Below are positions 19,003-27,918 of a stretch of 64,000 nucleotides of DNA, piece by piece. Position numbers and translations under genes: made by a program. Positions within the stretch are counted from its first letter, which is position 1. Every line of letters begins with the position of its first letter. This DNA is from Leptolyngbya sp. NIES-2104 (lineage in GTDB: Bacteria; Cyanobacteriota; Cyanobacteriia; Leptolyngbyales; Leptolyngbyaceae). The stretch is from positions 496,001-560,000 of the forward strand of contig NZ_BBWW01000001.1 of assembly GCF_001485215.1 (NCBI RefSeq), read 5' to 3'. The notes beneath the pieces were generated by a model, which was not told the origin of the DNA, searched no databases, and saw only the letters and a list, made by a program, of their open reading frames with translations.

Positions 19003-19045
19003 TCCACAAGAATTGCAGTTTATTTCACTCTCATTTCAAAAAAAC

Positions 19046-19075
19046 AAGCGCATCAGATAATCTGAATGCGCTTTT
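19046..19075 (+). terminator. Terminator between cobQ and the ferredoxin gene
   Basis: AAGCGCAT...ATGCGCTT form an 8-bp stem, extended by CAGA/TCTG with a one-base bulge, followed by TTTTA on the plus strand. The minus-strand side has an even longer T-run (seven bases), so it could act both ways, but no minus-strand gene is nearby. Confidence 0.75.
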
Positions 19076-19181
19076 ATCCCTAACCCTTTCGGTGCAACGT
19101 ACCCGTTTGTCCTTGATTCATACACTAAAGGCAAAATTCCCGAAAGCCTGAAGCGTTTAGATATTCTTTAGAATCCAAGCT

Positions 19182-19421
19182 ATGAGTGTTCGCATTCGAT
19201 TTTTACCCGATGATGTCACGATCGATGCCGAAGTCGGCGAAGCGCTCTTAGCAGTCGCCGATCGAGCCGGGGTTTCCATTCCCACAGGTTGCCTGATGGG
19301 GTCGTGTCACGCTTGCGAAGTCGAGCTAGACGACGGAGAAACCGTGAGAAGCTGCATCGCCTCTGTGCCGCCTGGACGCGAAACCGTAACGATTAATCTC
19401 TTTTACGATCCGACCTGGTAA
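19182..19421 (+). CDS. Small 2Fe-2S ferredoxin
   Basis: A 79-residue plant-type ferredoxin domain, an electron carrier of the cytosol. The cluster ligands are CLMGSCHAC (Cx4CxxC) and a fourth Cys in VRSCIAS. It is shorter than photosynthetic PetF (about 97 residues) and lacks its typical N-terminus, so it is probably a specialised ferredoxin rather than the main photosystem I acceptor. It is a single gene; the long gap with DnaA boxes lies downstream. Confidence 0.88.
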   Translation: MSVRIRFLPDDVTIDAEVGEALLAVADRAGVSIPTGCLMGSCHACEVELDDGETVRSCIASVPPGRETVTINLFYDPTW

Positions 19422-19590
19422 TTCGCCCCAAGCCCTGATAGAATTCGTAAGCTTCAATCAGCGATTCGGTGTGTCCCTTTTATTTTTTGCCCGAACTCTT
19501 CTCGATCGACATTGCAAACCGCTATCAGTCAGGGTCGCATAGCCCGGAAAAACTGAATAGAGATGCGATCGCACAGTTCCAAACTCATTC

Positions 19591-20003
19591 GGTGGAAAAC
19601 AGCAACGTTTTCCTCAACTTTGGCGTGAGTTTTCCACAGGCTCACGCCAGTTATCCACAGGAAAAAAGTCGTCCCTGTGGATAAACCGTAGAAGCACTGA
19701 AAAACCGATTAGAATAAGTGTCCGTTGCGCCCGTAGGCTTCAGAATTTAGAAAGTGAAATCGCCTAAAGCCCCATTCCACCGTTGTATCAGGCGCAAACT
19801 GATACGCTACGATACATTTTCTGGCATTGACAGAAATTGACTCTTTCAAGCACAATAAGACCGTTCGATCAGCCGCGCCAAAAATGGCTGAAACCAGTAC
19901 AAATGCTACGTTCTAGCCGCTCTAAGGTGCGAGTTTGCACCCAAAGCGACAGAAGAGACTTTTTCCTGTGAAAGTTGACGTTTTCCACAGCCTGTTGAAA
20001 AAC
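19591..20003. other. DnaA-box cluster, possible replication origin
   Basis: Within a 629-bp gene-free gap there are four perfect boxes: TTTTCCACA at 19630-19638 and 19981-19989, TTATCCACA at 19651-19659, and the same on the minus strand at 19676-19684. One-mismatch sites are at 19591-19599 and 19993-20001. The boxes sit in inverted pairs: TGGCGTGAG/CTCACGCCA flanks the first box, TTATCCACAGG/CCTGTGGATAA joins the next two, and GTTTTCCACA faces TGTTGAAAA at the right end. TTTTCCACA and TTATCCACA are known DnaA-box forms. dnaA and dnaN are not adjacent in this window, so origin function is unproven. Confidence 0.55.
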
Positions 20004-20050
20004 GAGGCTCGATTTTGCTCATCCTCAAAATCTGTTTAAGACATTAAGTT

Positions 20051-20251
20051 ATGTACCCGATCGTAAGCATCTTGACCGACCTGCCCGAAGCCCTGCACAC
20101 CTCACTAACACAGTATTTGGAAACCCATCCGGATTGGGATCAAGATCAAGTCCTCACTGCTGCATTGAGCCTCTTTTTATTGCAGAATGGAGAATGCGAT
20201 CGATCAACCACTGCGGTTTATCTCGATACGCTTTTCAAACACTCTGCATAA
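20051..20251 (+). CDS. DUF2811 family small protein
   Basis: A 66-residue protein of a cyanobacterial family of unknown function. The signature is clear: ISIL..DLPEALHTSL at the start, then HPDWDQDQVLTAALSLFLLQNG and a final VYLDTLF. The helical layout resembles ribbon-helix-helix-type small proteins, but DNA binding is not established. It lies between the DnaA-box cluster and hemJ, 8 bp ahead of hemJ and likely co-transcribed. No good ribosome site is seen. Confidence 0.85.
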   Translation: MYPIVSILTDLPEALHTSLTQYLETHPDWDQDQVLTAALSLFLLQNGECDRSTTAVYLDTLFKHSA

Positions 20252-20259
20252 CGATTTTT

Positions 20260-20838
20260 ATGGCATATCAGTGGTTTAAAGCTTTTCACATTGTGGGAAT
20301 TGTCTGCTGGTTTGCGGGCTTGTTTTACCTGCCGCGCTTGTTTGTTTACCACGCGGAAGCGAACGAACAAGCAGAACCCGCTCGCAGCATTCTCCGAAAT
20401 CAGTATCAAATCATGGAGAAGCGACTTTATCGCATTATCATGACTCCGGCATTGCTATTGACGATCGCGATGGCGAGCGGGCTAGTTTACACGGAACCGG
20501 ATGTCCTTAAACAACCCTGGCTACATATCAAACTGGCTTGCGTCGCGCTGCTGATCGTTTACGATCACGCCTGCTTGAGAATCATAAAAAGCCTCGCCGC
20601 TGATACTTGCAAGCTGACCGGGCAGCAATTCCGCTGGTTCAATGAATTTCCAACCGTTTTGTTTGTGATCGTGGTGATGTTGGCGGTGTTCAAGAACGAT
20701 ATTCCGACTAGTGCCACGGCTTGGGGAATTTTTGGAATGATCGTCGCAATGGCAGCGTTTATTCAGCTTTATGCAAAGAAACGTCGTCTTGCGAAAGAGC
20801 AGTTAGCGGCAGCTTCAACGACCGAAGCGAGTGCGTAA
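20260..20838 (+). CDS. hemJ: Protoporphyrinogen oxidase HemJ
   Basis: Oxidises protoporphyrinogen IX to protoporphyrin IX in heme and chlorophyll synthesis, in the cytoplasmic membrane. The 192-residue, multi-helix protein has the conserved KAFHIVGIVCWFAGLFYLPR segment with the essential His, a second conserved region MEKRLYRIIMTPALL, and a late NEFPTVL. The start at ATG 20260 was chosen because MAYQWFKAFH matches the usual N-terminus; the open frame runs 42 codons further up through the DUF2811 gene. A terminator follows the stop. Confidence 0.93.
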   Translation: MAYQWFKAFHIVGIVCWFAGLFYLPRLFVYHAEANEQAEPARSILRNQYQIMEKRLYRIIMTPALLLTIAMASGLVYTEPDVLKQPWLHIKLACVALLIVYDHACLRIIKSLAADTCKLTGQQFRWFNEFPTVLFVIVVMLAVFKNDIPTSATAWGIFGMIVAMAAFIQLYAKKRRLAKEQLAAASTTEASA

Positions 20839-20862
20839 TTTGCTCGTTCAAATTTCTGGGAA

Positions 20863-20887
20863 AGGCGTTCTGCGGAGCGTCTTTTTT
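20863..20887 (+). terminator. Terminator after hemJ
   Basis: AGGCGTTC and GAGCGTCT pair over 8 bp with two G-U pairs around a TGCG loop, followed directly by a run of T (20882-20887). It starts 25 bp after the hemJ stop. Confidence 0.8.
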
Positions 20888-21055
20888 GTTTTTGTTGATC
20901 GTTCACCACCCTTTACTCGAATAAAAGAAAACTTAAATTTACTCAATGCTTTACTTCAGAACGATATTGTACGAAATAGGTGCCGCTGGGGAGTGCTTGC
21001 CGGAATGTGTCGAGTTCGGCAAGTATCGATAGTTATCGATCAGGGAGAAAACCAT

Positions 21056-21610
21056 ATGAACATCAAACTGCTTTTTGGCGCGATCGCATCTTTCGGAATG
21101 ATCACACTTAGCAGCTTACCCGCGTTCGCTCGTGACGCGGTCTTATCCACGAGATTTGCTGATTCTACGGTTAATTTACGCTCAACCCCTAGCGCGACCG
21201 CCTTAGTGCGGGGCTTTGGAGTGAGGGGCGATCGGGTTCGACTTTTAGATCAAAGAGTGGGAACCAATCGAAATCGTTGGTACTACGTCCAAACTTATCG
21301 ATCGGGGATTGAAGGTTGGGTAGATGGAACATACATTCAACCCATTAACGGCGCTGGAATGGGCGGACCGAGAGAACCCGTTACTGTCAATGCTAGCGAT
21401 CGCCGTTTTCTAGTCAACGATTATGAAGTCAGAATCTACACGAGAAACGGAGAAACCCGCCTAAATGCGTTTAACCGCAGAACGAATCGGACGGAACTAA
21501 GGGGAGAGCCTGTAAGTGTGAGACGAAGCTCAGATGGAGTAACCTATACCGGGCGAAATGCGGTGTTTTTTCTCAACAACAACGGCGAGAGAACACTAAG
21601 CATTTACTAG
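21056..21610 (+). CDS. Secreted SH3-like domain protein
   Basis: A 184-residue exported protein. A signal peptide (about 1-25, ending LPAFA) precedes a bacterial SH3-type domain (about 33-95): STVNLRSTPS and WYYVQTYRSGIEGWVDGTYI are typical. A C-terminal part of about 75 residues with many Arg and Asn (VRIYTRNGETRLNAFNRR) has no family I recognise. Such domains often bind peptidoglycan or other envelope targets. ATG 21056 after AGGGAG was chosen; the open frame upstream to 20831 lies in the hemJ terminator. Confidence 0.85.
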   Translation: MNIKLLFGAIASFGMITLSSLPAFARDAVLSTRFADSTVNLRSTPSATALVRGFGVRGDRVRLLDQRVGTNRNRWYYVQTYRSGIEGWVDGTYIQPINGAGMGGPREPVTVNASDRRFLVNDYEVRIYTRNGETRLNAFNRRTNRTELRGEPVSVRRSSDGVTYTGRNAVFFLNNNGERTLSIY

Positions 21611-21614
21611 CTTG

Positions 21615-21642
21615 AAAGCGCGATCATGAGCGATCGCGCTTT
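21615..21642. terminator. Bidirectional terminator between convergent genes
   Basis: A perfect 11-bp stem (AAAGCGCGATC / GATCGCGCTTT) with a 6-nt loop sits between the plus-strand SH3 gene and minus-strand tatC, overlapping the tatC stop by two bases. Short T and A runs flank it. The stem includes a HIP1-like GCGATCGC core. Confidence 0.75.
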
Positions 21643-22450
21643 ATTTACCCAACAGTTTCACAATTCCAATTCCACCAAAATAAAGCCCTAACACGGCTCC
21701 CCCTAATAAACTTTGCGTGAGCGGATCAGTCGAGGGTGTGATCACGGCTCCAAGAATTGCAGCACCGAGTAGAACGTATTTCCAGCCCGCCAGCATCGTT
21801 TTCGATGAAACAATTCCCAAAAATCCAAGCAATGCTTGAACCACTGGAATCTGGAACGCTAACCCGGTGCTAAACATCAACAGTAGAACAAACTCGAAAT
21901 AGCGATCGATTGACCAAGCCTGCTCAACAACTTCTGCGCCGTAGGAAATGAAGAAGTTCAACGCTGCCGGAATCAATAACGCATACGCGAACGCCAATCC
22001 TCCCAGAAATAGAACGCTTGATCCCAAAACAACAGGCGCGAGAAATCTCTTTTCCCGCCGCGTCAATCCTGGTAGCACAAACGCTACGACCTCGTACAGA
22101 ATGATCGGTGCGGCTAAAATCAATCCGCTGTAGCCTGCAACTTTCATCGAAACAAAGAAATATTCTCCGGGTGCAAGCTGAAGAAATTTCACACCTGCCG
22201 CTGGCACTTCGAGAAATTGAACGAGCGGTTTGACATAGACAAAACACCCGATGATACAAGCCACGATCGCAATCAGCGACACGAAAATCCGCTGCCGCAA
22301 TTCTTCTAAATGATCGAACAGCGACATCTCCACATCATCGAGAACATCGCCGTCATCAAGGGTGGCGGGTTCGGCGGGGGCTAATTCGCTGGGGGAATTT
22401 TCCGCGATCGTGGAGTTGGAAGAGGTTTCGAGTTCCGAAGGAGCAGTCAT
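21641..22450 (-). CDS. tatC: Sec-independent protein translocase TatC
   Basis: Core receptor of the twin-arginine export pathway, in thylakoid and cytoplasmic membranes. After an acidic N-terminal tail the family start [14 protein letters not shown] is plain, followed by six membrane helices and the conserved FPGL-like turn [13 protein letters not shown]. The C-terminal helix pair ends [11 protein letters not shown] 22450 (MTAPSELE) is my start; the frame also has an ATG at 22486 that would add 12 residues. No tatA or tatB gene is beside it. Confidence 0.94.
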   Translation of the reverse strand: MTAPSELETSSNSTIAENSPSELAPAEPATLDDGDVLDDVEMSLFDHLEELRQRIFVSLIAIVACIIGCFVYVKPLVQFLEVPAAGVKFLQLAPGEYFFVSMKVAGYSGLILAAPIILYEVVAFVLPGLTRREKRFLAPVVLGSSVLFLGGLAFAYALLIPAALNFFISYGAEVVEQAWSIDRYFEFVLLLMFSTGLAFQIPVVQALLGFLGIVSSKTMLAGWKYVLLGAAILGAVITPSTDPLTQSLLGGAVLGLYFGGIGIVKLLGK

Positions 22451-22629
22451 GGAGTCTCGCTCTGATATCCGATGGGTTGTAACCATTGTATCGAGGACGG
22501 GCGACCAGACAAGTTTCGGATCGAAAGTCTATCTGGAGATTTTTGGGAGATCCGTATTGTGGCTGACGAGGTAACATATACGGCGGTTTATGCTTTGGAT
22601 ATTATTCATCCAATCAGTTAATAAAAGCC

Positions 22630-22746
22630 ATGTTAAATCTCATTGCTGCTGTCAGCTATTTTGTGGTTTTGGCGGTTTCGATTTGGGCGGCTTCGGAGTA
22701 TGAATCCCAATTAGCCAGAGTCCGTAAAACTTGGAAATTGTCCTAA
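22630..22746 (+). CDS. Possible 38-residue single-helix membrane protein
   Basis: An ORF of 38 codons encodes [20 protein letters not shown] followed by a charged tail with SEYE, ARVRK and WK. One membrane helix and a basic end resemble the many tiny subunits of cyanobacterial photosynthetic complexes, but it matches none I know. It overlaps the aroA stop by 4 bp in convergent orientation. The ribosome site is weak, so this is a candidate only. Confidence 0.4.
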   Translation: MLNLIAAVSYFVVLAVSIWAASEYESQLARVRKTWKLS

Positions 22747-24086
22747 CGAATACTTTGTTCGAGCGTGTTGGTGAAGTCAGGATAAGAAATGGCAGCCGCT
22801 TCTGCACGATGAATGGTCGTGATTCCAGAGGCGTTGAGTGCTGCAATCGCTAAACTCATCGCGATCCGATGATCGGTAAAGCTATCGACCTCAGTTCCTC
22901 GAAGTGCAGTGCCTCCAGTGATTTCCATGCCGTCGGGAAGTTCTTTGATCGATGCGCCCATTTGATTGAGTTGGGTTGCCATGACGGTAATACGATCGCT
23001 TTCTTTCACGCGCAGTTCTTCGGCATCTTTCACGATCGTGGTTCCTTCCGCGAACACCGCTGCCACTGCCAGAATCGGAATTTCATCGATCAATCTCGGA
23101 ATCACATCACCAGAGATTTCACACGCTTTTAATCTACTGTGACGGACTCGTAAATCAGCGACGGGTTCGCCTGCGACTTCCCGCGAATTCTCGATCGTGA
23201 TATCTGCTCCCATTCGTTCGAGGATTGCCAGAACTCCGGTGCGGGTTGGATTGATGCCGACATTCTCGATCGTCAAATCTGATCCGGGTACGATCGCACC
23301 TGCGACTAACCAAAAGGCAGCGGAACTAATATCACCCGGAACAATTACCATCTGTCCGGTTAAGGTTGCTTGTCCGGTTATGGTCACACTGTTCGTTTCA
23401 GGATCGACTGTTAAATCTGCTCCAAATGCCCGTAACATTCGTTCACTGTGATCACGAGATAGAGCAGGTTCAGTCACCGTTGTTTGTCCCTCGGTCATTA
23501 ATCCGGCTAGAAGAATGCAGGATTTTACTTGAGCGGACGCGATCGGAGATTGATAATGAATCGGCTTTAAGGCTTGTCCTTGAATCGCTAACGGTGCAAG
23601 TGAATTCTGTTTGCGTCCCCAAATCTGGGCACCCATTTGCTGTAGTGGCTTGACCACACGGGACATCGGACGCGATCGCAGTGATCCATCTCCGGTCACG
23701 GTAAAAAAGCGATCGGGATGCGAAGCTAAAATTCCCAGCATCAGTCGCAAAGTCGTTCCAGAATTACCCGCATCGAGAACGGTCACAGGCTCATTTAAAT
23801 TCCCCAGTCCAATGCCTCTGACGCGAACTTCTTCGGTGTTCAATTCCGAGATTTCCGCTCCCATTGCCCGAAAACAACTGGCAGTACTGCGCGGATCTTC
23901 GCCTAACAATAACCCTTGAACGATCGTTTCGCCCTGTGCCAACGCGCCTAGCATCAATGCTCGATGTGAAATCGATTTGTCTCCAGGAATGCGAATGCGA
24001 CCTTGCAGCGATATACCGCCCGCAGGAGGCTGAATCACTAAATCATGGTGAGTATCGACCACACGAAGCGCAACGGCAGAAGACAT
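22743..24086 (-). CDS. aroA: 3-phosphoshikimate 1-carboxyvinyltransferase (EPSP synthase)
   Basis: Joins phosphoenolpyruvate to shikimate 3-phosphate in aromatic amino acid synthesis. The 447-residue protein shows the PEP and shikimate sites [52 protein letters not shown] and [13 protein letters not shown]. It carries the alanine-type class II features rather than the E. coli type as far as can be judged. It is transcribed away from the gene at 24136, which lies 49 bp upstream on the same strand. Confidence 0.97.
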   Translation of the reverse strand: MSSAVALRVVDTHHDLVIQPPAGGISLQGRIRIPGDKSISHRALMLGALAQGETIVQGLLLGEDPRSTASCFRAMGAEISELNTEEVRVRGIGLGNLNEPVTVLDAGNSGTTLRLMLGILASHPDRFFTVTGDGSLRSRPMSRVVKPLQQMGAQIWGRKQNSLAPLAIQGQALKPIHYQSPIASAQVKSCILLAGLMTEGQTTVTEPALSRDHSERMLRAFGADLTVDPETNSVTITGQATLTGQMVIVPGDISSAAFWLVAGAIVPGSDLTIENVGINPTRTGVLAILERMGADITIENSREVAGEPVADLRVRHSRLKACEISGDVIPRLIDEIPILAVAAVFAEGTTIVKDAEELRVKESDRITVMATQLNQMGASIKELPDGMEITGGTALRGTEVDSFTDHRIAMSLAIAALNASGITTIHRAEAAAISYPDFTNTLEQSIR

Positions 24087-24135
24087 ATCAATGGCATAAA
24101 TCGACCTCGTTATCCTACCATTGCACGAGTCGATA

Positions 24136-24768
24136 TCAATCTAGGGTCAACTGTCCTAAATGCTCTAAAACTCTCAGAACTTCAGATAAATTGTTGCGAT
24201 ATTGCGATCGTGTTGCAAATAAATCTGAGATTCCGTACTGTTGGTCTTGAACTTTCACAAACAGATAACTGATGCCGTTCATCACCATTCCATAAAGTGG
24301 TTTTTCTCGAACCGGAGCGCCTGCCATATAAGCCAGCGTTTGAGGTAGCACCAATTCCAAATCAAATGTTGTCTTTTTCGATTCAATTAAAACCACCCAC
24401 AATCTGTTTTGTAAAACTAAAGCATCAATCCGTCCGGTTAGAATTTCATCATTGTCTCCGAGCGCTTCAATCCGAACAGAAACTTCTGCTCTAAATTTGT
24501 AGGGAGCTTGATAGAATCCAGCAAGTTCTAATAAAGGCGAGAGCACAACCATTTTGATTGTTTCTTCTAACAAAATCCCGTCTGATATTTGATACAAATA
24601 GTTCTGCCGAATTTGCTCTAATCTTGTCTGAACTGCCTCGCTCAATGGCGGCAAATCGTTGAGCCATTCTGTGAAAAATGCTGGATTTGCGCTCAAGGTC
24701 AGTCCCAATTTCTCTTCAACTTGGCGGAACGTAGTAATGCTTTCCGAAATTGCTAGAACGTTGACCAT
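24136..24768 (-). CDS. Solo restriction-endonuclease-fold protein
   Basis: A 210-residue protein like the N-terminal nuclease part of type I restriction subunit R, found alone in many cyanobacteria. The core [20 protein letters not shown] carries the D...ExK arrangement of PD-(D/E)xK nucleases, preceded by [12 protein letters not shown]. The region [10 protein letters not shown] then follows. No methylase, specificity subunit or helicase lies nearby, so restriction activity is doubtful. Whether it cuts DNA is unknown. Confidence 0.7.
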   Translation of the reverse strand: MVNVLAISESITTFRQVEEKLGLTLSANPAFFTEWLNDLPPLSEAVQTRLEQIRQNYLYQISDGILLEETIKMVVLSPLLELAGFYQAPYKFRAEVSVRIEALGDNDEILTGRIDALVLQNRLWVVLIESKKTTFDLELVLPQTLAYMAGAPVREKPLYGMVMNGISYLFVKVQDQQYGISDLFATRSQYRNNLSEVLRVLEHLGQLTLD

Positions 24769-24804
24769 TGTGTGCTTTGAATGAATTACTTTAGTATACG
24801 ATCG

Positions 24805-25932
24805 CTAAAAGAAATCAGGCATCCAGGGATTAGAACTGGCAAAGATTCGCGCCGCTGTTTGAATCGCTTCGGGTGTTCCTGTGAGGAGTGATATTTGTGC
24901 TAATTGTTCGACGGTGAAAAGACCTGTGTAGAGTGGAGACAGCGATCGGATTTCAAGCTGTAGTTCTCCGCGTCCGCCTGATGTCACGATGCCGCGCCCG
25001 TTTTCGACCGTCAGAATGAACTTGCCTTGATTGTTTGGCAGGATTGAATCTTGAATGTCTAAGTGAAGTTCAGCATTGATATTTGGATAGTTTCGATGTT
25101 GGAGTGCGTGTTGCAGGTGAACAATTCGCAGTAACCAGCATCGAAGCCATTTCAGTTTTGCGGTTTGATCCGGTAAACATAAGCTCAGTGCATCAACGGG
25201 TGAGCTTTTCCATTCGATGCGCTCGACTTGCGATCGATGATTTGCCAAGAATGTCCAGAACTGTCTCACCGCTGCCGCAGTTTGTAACACCCAGTCTCTG
25301 ACAATAATGCTGTCTTGCTCCTGATGAAAAATGATGTAGCCTTCATCGCCGAACTGATACGCATAAGTTCGTGGATTTGATTGTTTGATCGCTTCCCAGA
25401 TGGCTGAATTGCGATCGAGAAATCCATGATTATTCGGCGCTTGCTGCTTGTATAGTTGCTCAAATAGATCTGAATCTAAATCTAGCGATCGCACTTCTAA
25501 TGTGTGTTTCTGACTTTGAATGGTATCAGTTGAAACTTCCCAACTACAGAGCGCTCCAGCTTGCTCGTAGCCTGCTTTTCGGTACAATGGCTGAGCCGCA
25601 GAAAATAGAACAGAAATCGGTACTTCTTGGGTGTAGAGTTCTTCGAGAACGGATTTCATTAGTGCGATCGCGCTCCCTTTCCCCCGATATTCCGGTGCAA
25701 TTCCAACACCCGCGATACCGACCATCGGAATGTTAACGCCGTTGTACCATTGCCCCAACGACAACAATCCTAATCCGCCCGCGACTTGACCTTCGCTTTT
25801 CAAAATCCGAGTGTTTTCAATGCCAATACGATTAAGAAATACAGGTTCACCCGGAGCATTAAAACATTGAACAAGAATGTTTCCGAGTTGTTTTAGCTCT
25901 TCTGGATGCTGAGGTTTGTGGTAAGTAAACAT
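24805..25932 (-). CDS. Eis-like GNAT acetyltransferase
   Basis: A 375-residue acetyltransferase. The N-terminal GNAT domain has the acetyl-CoA loop VGIAPEYRGKGSAIAL and SAAQPLYRKAGYEQAG. The middle second GNAT-like domain and the C-terminal part with sterol-carrier-type features (LEIRSLSPLYTGLFTVEQL) match the three-domain Eis family. Eis enzymes acetylate amines such as aminoglycosides or polyamines; the substrate here is unknown. It overlaps the start of nothing else but its start touches the TPR gene stop (1 bp), so the two are likely co-transcribed. Confidence 0.85.
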   Translation of the reverse strand: MFTYHKPQHPEELKQLGNILVQCFNAPGEPVFLNRIGIENTRILKSEGQVAGGLGLLSLGQWYNGVNIPMVGIAGVGIAPEYRGKGSAIALMKSVLEELYTQEVPISVLFSAAQPLYRKAGYEQAGALCSWEVSTDTIQSQKHTLEVRSLDLDSDLFEQLYKQQAPNNHGFLDRNSAIWEAIKQSNPRTYAYQFGDEGYIIFHQEQDSIIVRDWVLQTAAAVRQFWTFLANHRSQVERIEWKSSPVDALSLCLPDQTAKLKWLRCWLLRIVHLQHALQHRNYPNINAELHLDIQDSILPNNQGKFILTVENGRGIVTSGGRGELQLEIRSLSPLYTGLFTVEQLAQISLLTGTPEAIQTAARIFASSNPWMPDFF

Positions 25933-26606
25933 TATTGAATTGTGACGAGGAGTTGCTGAGCCGTTTTGATTTGTTCGGGGCTAAACGCTGCTTTAGAAAG
26001 ATAGTTTAATGAAGCGCGATCGCCATATCTCGGATCAACATTGATCGCTTGCTGAAAAATTTGTTTTGCAGAAACTCGATCGCCTTGTCCCTGATACGCG
26101 ATCGCGAGTGCAATCCAAGGATGCGGATTGTTCGGCTCTAGTTCTGCTGCCCGTTTCCCAGATTCAACCGCCCAGTCATACATGGCTAATCGTTCATACG
26201 CCAAGCTCAAGTTGAAGAACGGAATTTCATTGTTTCGATCGAGCATCGTTGACCAAGTATGTGCCGCAACCGCATTGATCAAATCTCCATTGACTAAGTA
26301 AGCGATTCCCAGTGCATTAAAGGTTTCAATGTTGAACGGATTGTAGGGAATCGTGCCTTGCAGAACACCGATCGCTTCTTGGCGACGGTTTGCTAAGTGC
26401 AAAGTCCAACCGAGTCCAAGGCGACCGGAAAGGTTTTTTTCATCGAGCTTGACGGCTTTTTGAAACGCACCGATCGCTTGCGGAAATTGATCTTGAGCAC
26501 GATACTGAATTCCCTGCTGGCGATAGTCTGCGGCAGATTGAGCGAGTGTAGATTTCGCTGTACTAACGATCAATGCAAGCGCGAATAGAACATTAAAAAG
26601 ACGCAT
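25932..26606 (-). CDS. Exported TPR-repeat protein
   Basis: A 224-residue protein with a signal peptide (about 1-22, ending STLAQS) and about four to five tetratricopeptide repeats, for example YRQQGIQYRAQDQFPQAIGA, LNGRLGLGWTLH-like units and PWIALAIAYQGQGDRVSAKQ. TPR repeats bind proteins; a periplasmic assembly role is possible but unknown. It lies 5 bp downstream of the 436-residue secreted protein gene and 1 bp from the Eis-like gene, in a leftward cluster with pyrF and tyrS. Confidence 0.85.
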   Translation of the reverse strand: MRLFNVLFALALIVSTAKSTLAQSAADYRQQGIQYRAQDQFPQAIGAFQKAVKLDEKNLSGRLGLGWTLHLANRRQEAIGVLQGTIPYNPFNIETFNALGIAYLVNGDLINAVAAHTWSTMLDRNNEIPFFNLSLAYERLAMYDWAVESGKRAAELEPNNPHPWIALAIAYQGQGDRVSAKQIFQQAINVDPRYGDRASLNYLSKAAFSPEQIKTAQQLLVTIQ

Positions 26607-26611
26607 AGAGA

Positions 26612-27901
26612 TTAAAGGGCATTGATTTGAGCCGCGATCGCGTCGGGCGTGTTGGCTGATTCTACAACGATTAGATATCCGGTCGGTTTCGCTCCGAGCC
26701 GACTTAATAAATCGGGCATCTGCGCGAATTGGACTCGTCCGGTGCTGTCATAGAGTTCGAGCGCAGAAAGACAGCCGATCGCAGGATTCCACCCTTCACT
26801 CTGGGGATAGCGTTGATTGTTGGTGAAGAACTTCGGATCTTCTCCGCTGCCATGAATTCTAAATTCACTCCGCCCAAACAATCCTGCCCAATAGCTCGCC
26901 TGAATCGGGAAATATTCCCGCCAACTTGGAGGTAGTAATGTTTTATAACCATCGAGCTTTCCGGTCAGTGTTCCTCTGCGTCCGGGGATGAATTCTTTTA
27001 CTCCAGGTTCTAGCGGTGCAAAGAGTTGTACTAAGGAATAAAATCCATAAGCTCGAAAGTAGTCTGTGTCTGGTTGGGGAATGGTTCCCTCGATGCGATA
27101 AATTCCTTGAGGCGTGTAGCCGCGTGAGAAATTCCAAGAGAGATTATGCAGCGATCGCGTTAATAATGGCATCGACCAGGGTTGCCCATTATTTTTTACA
27201 AATCGCCCGGTACGATCGCGCAGAAAAGCGGTGCAGAGTTCAGAACGATCGCGCTGACAAAAGACGTAAAGCTGTTGTTGATTCGGTACGATCGTCCAGG
27301 TTAATAAGTCTCTAATCGGTGGCGTTTGCGCTGCTGTTGTGAGTTCTTTAATCGTGGTGTAGAGACTGACATTCTCAGACCATTTCGGAAAGCGTTGTGC
27401 AATTTGGTCGATCCACTGTTGCTGTTGAATCACAGTTGCGCCACCTTTTGATAGAGCAGACAGCGACATCGCGACCCAGCGAGAATTTGAACTTTGAGCG
27501 ATCGTTTGAATGAATGGCTGCTGCAAATCTGGTGTCGGATTGCTCAGATAGAGTTGTGTCGCGATTTGGAGTGCCATCTCCACGGTGCGAGATTGAGCGG
27601 GCGTGAGTTTTTGTGGAGTGAGCGTGAGAATTTGAGCGATCGCGGTTCGCACGTAGGCATCTTGGGGTTCGATGACAGCGGTTGCCCATAAAAGTTGTCG
27701 CCAGTGGCGTTCGTTCTGATCCGCGATCGGGTATCGAGTGAGATCGTAAGCAGCGGGAGAAATCAGACGAAGTTGATCTTGGCGTTGACGAATTCGCGCT
27801 TCGGCAGTTGCTAAAGGAATCGGACTACTCGCAGCAGAAGTGCCAAGAAGACCACTGAGAAGCAGAGAGAAGCTTGCGATGAGAAGATGCTTACGGTTCA
27901 T
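26612..27901 (-). CDS. Exported protein, possible L,D-transpeptidase-like
   Basis: A protein of about 429 residues with a signal peptide (MNRKHLLIASFSLLLSGLLG). The middle is helical. The C-terminal third has the order FRIHGSGED, then about 15 residues on SEGWNPAIGCLSA. An HG...S..GC order is what the catalytic motif of YkuD-type L,D-transpeptidases looks like, but spacing and neighbours differ and I would not assign the family. ATG 27901 is preferred over the in-frame GTG at 27922, because it gives a clean signal peptide. Confidence 0.7.
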   Translation of the reverse strand: MNRKHLLIASFSLLLSGLLGTSAASSPIPLATAEARIRQRQDQLRLISPAAYDLTRYPIADQNERHWRQLLWATAVIEPQDAYVRTAIAQILTLTPQKLTPAQSRTVEMALQIATQLYLSNPTPDLQQPFIQTIAQSSNSRWVAMSLSALSKGGATVIQQQQWIDQIAQRFPKWSENVSLYTTIKELTTAAQTPPIRDLLTWTIVPNQQQLYVFCQRDRSELCTAFLRDRTGRFVKNNGQPWSMPLLTRSLHNLSWNFSRGYTPQGIYRIEGTIPQPDTDYFRAYGFYSLVQLFAPLEPGVKEFIPGRRGTLTGKLDGYKTLLPPSWREYFPIQASYWAGLFGRSEFRIHGSGEDPKFFTNNQRYPQSEGWNPAIGCLSALELYDSTGRVQFAQMPDLLSRLGAKPTGYLIVVESANTPDAIAAQINAL

Positions 27902-27918
27902 ATGAGTCTTGAGAGATT

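Noticed and set aside
19469-19684. 71-codon frame across the DnaA-box hairpins
   Set aside because: No good start or ribosome site, and its sequence is explained by the inverted DnaA boxes.
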